This document shows, one piece after another, positions 1 through 6,164 of a stretch of 8,505 nucleotides of DNA. The notes under the pieces are model-generated. The model made no database searches, had not been told where the DNA came from, and worked only from the letters and a program-made list of their open reading frames with translations. Source of the DNA: Bacillota bacterium (GTDB lineage Bacteria > Bacillota > Clostridia > Christensenellales > Aristaeellaceae); assembly GCA_009787135.1 (NCBI GenBank), contig WRGP01000168.1, positions 1 to 8,505 of the forward strand, in the 5' to 3' direction. The stretch's first letter is position 1. Each line of letters opens with the position of its first letter. A program made the position numbers and the translations under genes.

Positions 1-1884
1 GGGATCTTTGCTGGAGTGGATGCCGTGGCAGCGGCGAACAGCATAGCGGATGTGACAAGCATTGCGGAAGCAAACGTCGCAAACGCTCTGGCCGAGGCGA
101 ATACCCTGGCGGGCATAAGTGCCGCGGCAAGCGCAAGCACCGCGGCCGGCGATGAAAACACGATGAACGTTGCGTCGTTCTGGTACACGCCGTTTGGGGA
201 GCGGATGGTGGTGGGAAGCGCTAACACCGCAAACATTACCGGTTATGGGTACAACGGCGAGATGTACGACGCCGCCACGGGGATGGTACACCTGCGGGCG
301 CGGCAGTATGAGCCTTCAATGATGCGGTTTGGACAGAATGATTTGCTGCGAGGGTACTTGGAAAAGCCGATATCGCTGAACCGGTATGCCTTTGTATGGA
401 ACAATCCGGCGAGGTATGTGGATCCCAGCGGGATGGAGACGAAGGAACAGGCTATGACAAACGCCGGGAGCGCTGCCAGCGCCGCGTGGAATCGGGCGTT
501 GGATAATGGCGGCGGAATCATGACTGCTAATAATGCTTCTACGAATGCATATAATGCTTATATGGCAAATTGGGAACAGCAGGAGAAGAAGAAAGCGCGC
601 AAGGCGGTAGCCTCGGCGGAGGCTGCCACGCTGAGTGGCGATGAAGAGGCGATGAAACAGGCGGGCAAAGATATATATGACAGCAGGAATGGGCTAAGAG
701 GCGGCGATGAGGCCGCGTACCAGCATGCCATAAATATAATAGGGCATGACGGGCCGTTTTCTGATGAGGAGCTTATCATTCTTTGCCTGATCGTGGGCGG
801 AGAAAGCATGAAGGGGAAGGCTGATAGCGGTCAGGCTAACAGCGAAGAACAGAAATGGGTGAATGATAATTACTATGGCGGAAAGCCGGGTGGTAAAGGC
901 AAAACTGTAGAGGAAATGGTCGAGGGCTGGGCGGAGAGCGTTGGCGGTTCAACAGGCGAGGCGATAAACGATATACTACTTAAAGGGAAAATATTAGCGA
1001 TTTTGGAAGGCGGGCCCTCTACAAAAAACGCGGCAGCTTTACGCGATCTTTTACTGGACGCAAAGGCGCATCCCGAAAAGTATAGTGAGGAGATGCAAGA
1101 TTGGCTAAAAAGTCTTTATGGAATAGACGGAAAAGTAAATGAGGGCAATGTAAAGGCTAAATGGAATTTCATGATTGGCTTAGCTGTTGGTATACTTGAC
1201 GACAATACTTTGCCTGAGGAGTATCAGCCTGTGAAATTCTTTAGTGACGTAATCAAGGATTGGAATGAATTTAAAGGTTTTCACGGCACCAAGAATGAAA
1301 TGACCGCGGAAGACTGGGCAGAGTACGTCAAGATTCTTGATATATTGAACAAGCAAGGCAGACTTCACTATGGATCCGAATGGAATGATGGAAAACCATA
1401 TACTGGCAAGCCAAAGGTATCCGCCAATTATAACCAAGGCAACAATCACGCGCTTTATCTTGATTGCTGGGGGCTTATAGATACAGCGATGAAGTTGTAT
1501 CTGTCGAAAGCAGAATATGCAAAATATACGCTTGAAGGTGTTGGCGGTGTCAATAGTATATATAAAAAAATGGAAGATGACGGTAAAACTGGTGACATTG
1601 GTATCGGGTTTGATCCTAAAGATTTAAAATCAGGTTGCGTCATCTTTGTGAAAAATAGTGACAATTCAGATGGATATAATCATGCAATACTGTATGTTGA
1701 GCATTATGAGTTTGATGATGGTACTAGTGGCCCCGCTGTGGTTCATATCGGGTCAGAAGAATTAGGACTACTCATAGAGCATTTCGATACATATGTTGAG
1801 AAATATTATACTGATCCTAAGAAGAAAAAATATAGCACTGACTATCCGATGAAATGGGGGAATCCTTTTATGGAGACAAAGTAG
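1..1884 (+). CDS. RHS/YD-repeat polymorphic toxin, C-terminal part with NlpC/P60-like tip (5' end off window)
   Basis: The frame is open from base 1, so the gene starts upstream; a GTG at 16 has no ribosome site and is not a believable start. Numbering from the first codon in the window, residues 5-55 are Ala-rich. A YTPFGE motif follows, and the RHS-associated core lies at about 81-144 (GYNGEMYD, LRARQYEP, SLNRYAFVWNNPARYVDPSG). After DPSG the sequence is variable, as in RHS proteins whose shell encloses a cleaved toxic tip. The last ~150 residues have NlpC/P60-like features: LDCWGLI with Cys489, a SGCVIFV strand near 544, NHAILYVE with His561 and VVHI with His582. That order matches the Cys-His-His triad of peptidoglycan endopeptidases. 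The RHS assignment is firm; the peptidase assignment is inferred from motifs, and the target (peptidoglycan or another amide) is unproven. The tip is visibly more AT-rich than the core, as expected for exchanged tips. Confidence 0.9.
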   Translation, partial: GIFAGVDAVAAANSIADVTSIAEANVANALAEANTLAGISAAASASTAAGDENTMNVASFWYTPFGERMVVGSANTANITGYGYNGEMYDAATGMVHLRARQYEPSMMRFGQNDLLRGYLEKPISLNRYAFVWNNPARYVDPSGMETKEQAMTNAGSAASAAWNRALDNGGGIMTANNASTNAYNAYMANWEQQEKKKARKAVASAEAATLSGDEEAMKQAGKDIYDSRNGLRGGDEAAYQHAINIIGHDGPFSDEELIILCLIVGGESMKGKADSGQANSEEQKWVNDNYYGGKPGGKGKTVEEMVEGWAESVGGSTGEAINDILLKGKILAILEGGPSTKNAAALRDLLLDAKAHPEKYSEEMQDWLKSLYGIDGKVNEGNVKAKWNFMIGLAVGILDDNTLPEEYQPVKFFSDVIKDWNEFKGFHGTKNEMTAEDWAEYVKILDILNKQGRLHYGSEWNDGKPYTGKPKVSANYNQGNNHALYLDCWGLIDTAMKLYLSKAEYAKYTLEGVGGVNSIYKKMEDDGKTGDIGIGFDPKDLKSGCVIFVKNSDNSDGYNHAILYVEHYEFDDGTSGPAVVHIGSEELGLLIEHFDTYVEKYYTDPKKKKYSTDYPMKWGNPFMETK

Positions 1885-1932
1885 TATTGCTAACGAGGGT
1901 CTGAGAGCATTCATCATGAGGAGGTAGGGAAA

Positions 1933-3588
1933 ATGAAAAAAATATCGCCATTAGTGATAGGAGTTCTTTGGGTTCTATTTGCAGCTTGCCTGACAATGGC
2001 GGAAGGGACAGATCGCCATGTATGGGCCTTCCAGGGGAATGTGGCATTTTATGAGAAGAATGGAAAAGTTGGCTTGATCAATCAAGAAGGAAAAATCCTT
2101 GCTCAAGCTATCTATGATGGTGTAGATGGGTTTGTCGATGGACTTGCAAGGGTCTGTTCTGGCGATCGGATCGGTATGATCAACCGAGAAGGGAAATTGG
2201 TAGTGCCGCTTACAAAGTGTACATATATGGATTTTATGAAAGGACGGAGTTCTGTTGAAGATCACGATGTGGATAAGGTGATTTCGTATTATGATAAGAA
2301 TAGAGGCAGGCGAGGAATCTTCACAATGGACGGTCGTCTAGTTGGAGAATGGGATGAGACATATCCTTTTGTTCAAGGCGCGGCATTTGTGAGAGAGAAT
2401 GATCAATGGAAGTTGATCGACATAGAAGGGAACGCACTTTCTGAGATGTCGTGGGACGCGGTGAATAGACTCTCACCCAAGGGCGGCGGGAGGGTATGGA
2501 AAGGCGATAAGCTGTATGAGGTAGATGCGCGTGGAAGGATACGCAGGGTAGAGGGCAAAAATGATGCAGGCGAATGGAAACTGGAGGCGCTCTATAGGGA
2601 AAATGGTGAAGAGATTGATTTTTCGCCTTGGGAAGATATGAGCCCCTTTTTTGGGGATATTCAAGCAGTCAAAAAGGATGGGAAATGGGGAGTGGTGGAC
2701 GGCAGAGGCCATGTCATCCAAGAGCCGAACTGGGATAGCATTTCAGAAGTATTGATGGAGGCTGGAACTAGATGGCCTGACCGACCTATTGGCACGGCGC
2801 TTTATGATGTGGTGAATGAAGAAATTGGTGGCAGCAAGTTTTTGTGTGGATGGCTAAATCAAGACGGAACTGTTCGCTTGCCAGCTACGCGGTATGGGTT
2901 AACCTCTCGTATTACAGATAATCGTTTTTATGCATCAAAGAAAGAAAACGAAGAGTGGAAATCCTACATTATCAATGCGAATGGCGATATTGTAATAGAA
3001 ATTCCAGAGCAGTTTGGTTTTGGTTCTACGGTAGAGGAGGAGTTCATTCGCTACTGGGCCATGGAAGGAGATGTAAACCAAATCTGGGGATTTATAGATA
3101 TGGATGGAAACACTTTAAGCACAATAAGCTTTGATGAGTATACTTACGATCGATTTGAAGAGTTTAGTGATAAGATGCGCGAGGGGATGCTTCCGGTGAA
3201 AAAATTAGATCAGAATGGCGAAGTAGTAGAGCTGGGCTATATGGATCCATACGGACGGTTTTTAGGTTCGCCAGATTGGTTAAAACGAGCGGAGTTCTCG
3301 GAAGGACTTGCTTTTGTGCAGCTTAAAGAAGGAACCACCGCGATCGATAAGAATGGGGAATATGCTTTTGAACCGCAAAATTGGGTTCCCACCTTTAATT
3401 TTTCCCGCGACAGCGAAGGACAACTCACCGCTGTTGTGAAACGAAGTGAAAAGAACGAGTACGCATATATCAACGAAAAGGGTGAGCTTCTTTGTGGATT
3501 TCACCGGGCGGAATACTTTCGAAACTCTCTTGATACGCTGCAACAGTTGATGCAATGGTCTTACGTATACGAAGGAGGTGAGTTTTAA
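1933..3588 (+). CDS. Exported WG-repeat protein, candidate immunity protein for the upstream RHS toxin
   Basis: This 551-residue protein begins MKKISPLVIGVLWVLFAAC, a signal peptide. Cys19 could be a lipid-attachment site, although Phe replaces the usual Leu at -3. The rest is a run of about eleven WG-type units of the form xWGxIDxxGxxx: near residues 44-57 (GKVGLINQEGKIL), 78-92, 127-137, 158-169, 250-262, 303-315, 342-355, 384-396, 434-444, 467-478 and 508-520. WG repeats are short beta units found in many bacterial surface proteins and give no enzymatic function. The ATG has an ideal AGGAGGT at 1919-1925, seven bases upstream. The gene follows the RHS stop after 48 bases with no terminator between them, so co-transcription is likely. 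The position directly behind a polymorphic toxin is where immunity genes sit, and export fits a toxin that acts outside the membrane. Immunity is an inference from position; the repeat family and signal peptide are read directly. Confidence 0.85.
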   Translation: MKKISPLVIGVLWVLFAACLTMAEGTDRHVWAFQGNVAFYEKNGKVGLINQEGKILAQAIYDGVDGFVDGLARVCSGDRIGMINREGKLVVPLTKCTYMDFMKGRSSVEDHDVDKVISYYDKNRGRRGIFTMDGRLVGEWDETYPFVQGAAFVRENDQWKLIDIEGNALSEMSWDAVNRLSPKGGGRVWKGDKLYEVDARGRIRRVEGKNDAGEWKLEALYRENGEEIDFSPWEDMSPFFGDIQAVKKDGKWGVVDGRGHVIQEPNWDSISEVLMEAGTRWPDRPIGTALYDVVNEEIGGSKFLCGWLNQDGTVRLPATRYGLTSRITDNRFYASKKENEEWKSYIINANGDIVIEIPEQFGFGSTVEEEFIRYWAMEGDVNQIWGFIDMDGNTLSTISFDEYTYDRFEEFSDKMREGMLPVKKLDQNGEVVELGYMDPYGRFLGSPDWLKRAEFSEGLAFVQLKEGTTAIDKNGEYAFEPQNWVPTFNFSRDSEGQLTAVVKRSEKNEYAYINEKGELLCGFHRAEYFRNSLDTLQQLMQWSYVYEGGEF

Positions 3589-3647
3589 GGTTGTGGCCTT
3601 CAACAACTTCGTAATGGCCCAAATGGAGGCAATTTGATAAAGAAAAA

Positions 3648-3681
3648 CGTTAGCTTGTCTTGTGGGATCGACAAGCTGACG
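3648..3681. other. 12-bp stem-loop in the spacer between the WG-repeat and Cys-cluster genes
   Basis: The arms CGTTAGCTTGTC (3648-3659) and GACAAGCTGACG (3670-3681) pair over 12 positions with one G-U wobble around a 10-base loop. On the + strand no T run follows, so it is not a standard intrinsic terminator there. On the minus strand the stem is followed by TTTTTCTTT, which is terminator-like, but no minus-strand gene ends here. It may act as a transcript processing or stability element, or as a partial terminator that lowers expression of the downstream lipoprotein gene. The rest of the 202-base spacer holds only a short GC-rich hairpin (CCCC-TACA-GGGG, 3716-3727). Confidence 0.6.
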
Positions 3682-3790
3682 TGAAGGCGAGAGCCAGACT
3701 GAGCAGAAACGTGTTCCCCTACAGGGGATCGCGTATAGCAAACAAGCCGGTTAACATGAGGCAACTACAGTAAAGCGGTGAGGTTTTATT

Positions 3791-4513
3791 ATGAAAAAGA
3801 TAGTTCTCCTTTTCTTGGCGGTTTTGTGGGCCCTGGCCGGTTGCGTTAGCGTTTCTGTCTCGGAAGCGGACGAAGTGGTTATCAACGTTGTGGATGGCCA
3901 TTTCCTGTGTGGCGAGTATGACATCGTGCTCGACCAAGACCGCGAAAAGCCGATCGCGCTTGGATATATCCATGGAGACGCAATCGTGCAGCTGATGACG
4001 GAGCATGGCATGGAAGAGATCAGCTTTGGCCCGGTGCATGTCGCACTGACGCTGGATGTCATACCATATATTACGGAGCTCTCCTATGAGCTGGACGAAA
4101 TTCCGGATACCGATGAAATCTGCCCCATCTGCGGTAAGTCCACCAAAATCGGCAATCATACGCTGTTGCCCTGCGGCCACTGGGGTTGTCTGAAGGCGGC
4201 GGGTCATCTAAAGAAATGCACATATTGCCATGAACATTTTTGTGATGGGAAGGATCATTCCCCCTGCCCGCATTGCAAAGTCCCTTGGTGCGTACATGTG
4301 GATCTTAAATGCCCATATACAAGAAACCCTGCGCCGACAGCGTATATGACGGCTGGGCCGGACGGCAAACCGGTATATTTCCACATAGAGGCTTCCCCAA
4401 CGGACGGCGGATATGAGGGGAGGGATGGCGTGAAGGAACTTGGATGGGCCCCTCAGGTTGAGTTTATGAAGACAAGGCCCACACAACCACCTACGCCTAC
4501 GCCGAGGCCTTGA
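3791..4513 (+). CDS. Lipoprotein with RING-like Cys/His cluster, function unknown
   Basis: This 240-residue protein starts MKKIVLLFLAVLWALAGC, with a textbook lipobox LAGC (Cys18), so it should be exported and lipid-anchored on the outer face of the membrane. GGTGAGG at 3777-3783 lies seven bases before the ATG. Residues 27-105 form an unrecognised, probably beta-rich domain. Residues 111-174 hold eleven Cys with spacing C111-x2-C114-x13-C128-x-H130-x2-C133-x9-C143-x2-C146-x4-C151-x7-C159-x2-C162-x4-C167-x6-C174. The first part (CPIC...LPCGHWGC...CTYC) reads like a RING finger that lacks its sixth ligand. The second part is two tandem C-x2-C-x4-C units. Metal (zinc) binding is likely from the pattern; ubiquitin-ligase activity is not implied. 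The C-terminus is Pro/Thr-rich (TRPTQPPTPTPRP). It may be an accessory or second immunity gene of the RHS island, or an independent cargo gene. Confidence 0.85.
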   Translation: MKKIVLLFLAVLWALAGCVSVSVSEADEVVINVVDGHFLCGEYDIVLDQDREKPIALGYIHGDAIVQLMTEHGMEEISFGPVHVALTLDVIPYITELSYELDEIPDTDEICPICGKSTKIGNHTLLPCGHWGCLKAAGHLKKCTYCHEHFCDGKDHSPCPHCKVPWCVHVDLKCPYTRNPAPTAYMTAGPDGKPVYFHIEASPTDGGYEGRDGVKELGWAPQVEFMKTRPTQPPTPTPRP

Positions 4514-4889
4514 GGGTTGGACGAGGGGTCGTAAGGGGTATAGACTTCAAATCTTCACGCAAAAACGAGTTGCGCCACAATGAACGAAAACAAGGTATAA
4601 TGTGCGGGAGATTTATGAGGTTGACGTGGACGGGGAAAAGCCAGAGGTACTGTACCTTGTATCATAGCCATTATGATGGGGCAACAGTTGTATATATGGT
4701 CGTTTTTTAACTCCTTGCCCCTTCATTTTACCCTTTGCACTGTTTTCATCTTTTTTATTCAATCAATTATACCTAGATTCTTGAATAACGTGAGTTTGAC
4801 GATTGAGAACAGGGAAGAGCAGGGAAGGAGCGAAAGTCATGGAGATGCAAGGAAGGTTTTTTAGAGAAGAAGGAGTAGGCGATCAAGCC
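4514..4889. other. 376-base stretch without a convincing gene
   Basis: This convergent interval separates the + strand island from the minus-strand gene at 4890. It contains a TATAAT hexamer at 4596-4601 with only a weak TTGCGC at 4570-4575, 20 bases upstream, which is too wide for a good promoter. A short open stretch from GTG 4602 to TAG 4667 encodes REIYEVDVDGEKPEVLYLVS, which looks protein-like and could be a gene remnant. A 13-base palindrome (AGGTACTGTACCT) lies at 4645-4657. A T-rich tract spans roughly 4700-4760. A 39-codon frame at 4839-4958 has a fair AAGGAG at 4825-4830, but it runs into the antisense of the next gene. No tRNA, rRNA or recognisable attachment site was seen. Confidence 0.5.
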
Positions 4890-4893
4890 CTAC
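4875..4893 (-). terminator. Weak candidate terminator of the minus-strand exported-protein gene
   Basis: Read on the minus strand, GTAGGGC and GCCTAC form a short stem with one bulged G and a six-base loop, starting within the stop codon region of the gene. It is followed by a pyrimidine run (TCCTTCTTCTCT) rather than a clean U tract. The stem is short, so termination here is only possible, not clear. Confidence 0.3.
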
Positions 4894-5993
4894 CAACCAA
4901 ACAGCACATCCCCATAGCACTCCAAAAAGTTCCAGCCGTAACCGTAGTAATACCGTAGATCGCTGGGGAAAAAGGCGTCGCTGGGCTGATACAGATCCAG
5001 CCATGCCAAGAGCGCCAGCGACTCCCGCTCGTCCCGGCGCGCCATCACTTCCCCTTCCATGCTCAAGTCCAAAGCATGGGCAATCCCGTCGTTATCATAC
5101 TGTATCGCGTAGCGGAAGAGCCGCCCGCAATCATGGGCTTTAGACTCCCCTTGGAGCGGCTCAATTTCCCAAAGCGCGCTGACCGCTGATTCCAGCGCTT
5201 CAAGCATATTAGGCGTCACCCGCGCGATGACCTCGCTGTGCGCGCTATCGCTCAGGTACGCGAGCACATCGTCGACGCTGTTGATTTTTCCTTCGGCCGC
5301 GAGCGCTCCCAGATCCGCCGCGCGGACATCGCCATATTGATCCAGAAACACCACGCGCATTTCCGTGCCCCACGCATAAGAAAAAAACTGCGAGAGCAGC
5401 GAAATTTTCAGCGGCTCATCGCGGGGGACCGCATGCGAGAGCGGCGCGTTCTCTCGCGCGGCGGCATATACTTCCCCGAGCGCTTCCATGATGGCCGGAA
5501 ACGGCGTCACGCCATGGATGTTTCCGCCATGGACGCGATGCTCTTTTTCCCCGGTGGACACCGTCAGCGATTCCCAGGAGCCATCATACCCGATGAACCC
5601 CATATCCTCCGGCAGGGAGAAAAAATCCGATTGGCGAATCACCTCCACGAGCGCCGTTAATTTTTGCGGGGGGATCGCGTATGCGTACGCGTATACTTCC
5701 ACGTCACAGTTCCCGTTGTAAGCGCGCTCGAAAAGCACACCCTCCGCGACGTCTATCGTCCAAATGATATCCGTAAACATATAGATTGTTCCCGGACCGG
5801 CCGGGCATGACGAGCATTCGACGCGCAGTATTTCGTCCGCTGCGATTTGGGCATGGGACGGCCTTATGCCATAGCCGGCGTACAGCATTCTATCCCGCGC
5901 GCTTTGGGCATCCGGCGTCCCGGCCGCATGGCAGGCCGCCGGGCAAAATATCAGGATAAAGGCGAGGAAGCATGGCGATAACCGTTTGTTCAT
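4890..5993 (-). CDS. Exported protein of unknown function (367 aa)
   Basis: I chose the ATG at 5991-5993 over an in-frame GTG twelve bases upstream, because that GTG overlaps the GGAGGTG ribosome site. The protein starts MNKRLSPCFLAFILIFCPAAC, a positively charged and then hydrophobic signal peptide with likely cleavage near residues 23-25 (CHAA); Cys21 lacks a good lipobox. The mature part looks like two related halves. Residues 75-175 carry IIWTIDVAEGVLFER, IPPQKLTALVEVIRQSDFF and SWESLTVSTGEKEHRV; residues 212-312 carry MRVVFLDQYGDVR, VTPNMLEALESAVSAL and FRYAIQYDNDGIAHAL. The first half resembles the general layout of DUF6438-type proteins (strand, helix ending in DFF, strand pair), but that is pattern memory only. 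The mature region has Cys at 60, 63, 96, 289 and 359; the CSSC pair at 60-63 could form a disulfide. GC content matches dgt and dnaG rather than the RHS island. It is divergent from dgt, with 171 bases between the starts. Confidence 0.8.
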   Translation of the reverse strand: MNKRLSPCFLAFILIFCPAACHAAGTPDAQSARDRMLYAGYGIRPSHAQIAADEILRVECSSCPAGPGTIYMFTDIIWTIDVAEGVLFERAYNGNCDVEVYAYAYAIPPQKLTALVEVIRQSDFFSLPEDMGFIGYDGSWESLTVSTGEKEHRVHGGNIHGVTPFPAIMEALGEVYAAARENAPLSHAVPRDEPLKISLLSQFFSYAWGTEMRVVFLDQYGDVRAADLGALAAEGKINSVDDVLAYLSDSAHSEVIARVTPNMLEALESAVSALWEIEPLQGESKAHDCGRLFRYAIQYDNDGIAHALDLSMEGEVMARRDERESLALLAWLDLYQPSDAFFPSDLRYYYGYGWNFLECYGDVLFGW

Positions 5994-6002
5994 TTGCGTG
6001 AG

Positions 6003-6009
6003 CACCTCC
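6003..6009 (-). promoter_or_regulatory. Ribosome binding site deciding the start of the exported-protein gene
   Basis: The minus strand reads GGAGGTG here, nine bases before ATG 5993. It overlaps the competing upstream GTG, which therefore cannot use it. This supports the 367-residue form. Confidence 0.75.
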
Positions 6010-6115
6010 GTGATGTTCTATGCGCTTTAGACGTATCGGAATGGAAATAAGTTCCAAGTGCGGCGCACAAAATCATAAGAAATGATAGCAGGGATTTTTT
6101 TGCCTTCCGTGGTAT

Positions 6116-6124
6116 TGGTATAAT
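6116..6124 (+). promoter_or_regulatory. Extended -10 promoter for dgt (and probably dnaG)
   Basis: TGGTATAAT is a perfect TGnTATAAT extended -10 element for the housekeeping sigma factor. The closest -35-like match, TTGCCT at 6100-6105, is only 13 bases away, so the promoter probably relies on the extended -10. A run of seven T (6095-6101) lies upstream. The predicted start point, near 6131, leaves a leader of about 35 bases before the TTG start. Confidence 0.65.
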
Positions 6125-6148
6125 ATGTCAAAAAACAGCACATTCTGC

Positions 6149-6158
6149 AAGGGGAGGG
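6149..6158 (+). promoter_or_regulatory. Ribosome binding site supporting a TTG start of dgt
   Basis: AAGGGGAGGG ends six bases before TTG 6165. No ATG or GTG is better placed, and translation from the TTG gives the expected family N-terminus (SIRKVLEEREAQWLAPWAA). Confidence 0.75.
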
Positions 6159-6164
6159 ATACTT

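Noticed and set aside
3660..3773. Short frame ending ANKPVNMRQLQ, faintly like the NNPVN...DPSG end of an RHS core
   Set aside because: The rest of the frame does not align with RHS core motifs and there is no start with a ribosome site. The likeness is too short to count.
3719..4207. Minus-strand 162-residue open frame, with a terminator-like hairpin beyond its end
   Set aside because: It lies antisense to the start of the Cys-cluster lipoprotein, which has a ribosome site, lipobox and ordered Cys motifs. The minus frame shows no recognisable domain.
4570..4601. TTGCGC ... TATAAT promoter-like pair
   Set aside because: The 20-base spacing is too wide, there is no TG extension, and no convincing gene or RNA follows on the + strand.
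4673..4864. 63-residue frame with a hydrophobic stretch
   Set aside because: The hydrophobic part comes from a T-rich tract and there is no ribosome site before the ATG.
4839..4958. 39-residue frame with AAGGAG eight bases upstream
   Set aside because: More than half is antisense to the exported-protein gene, there is no clear promoter, and the peptide shows no recognisable feature.
5238..5660. Plus-strand 140-residue open frame
   Set aside because: It is antisense to the exported-protein gene, which has a signal peptide and a good ribosome site.
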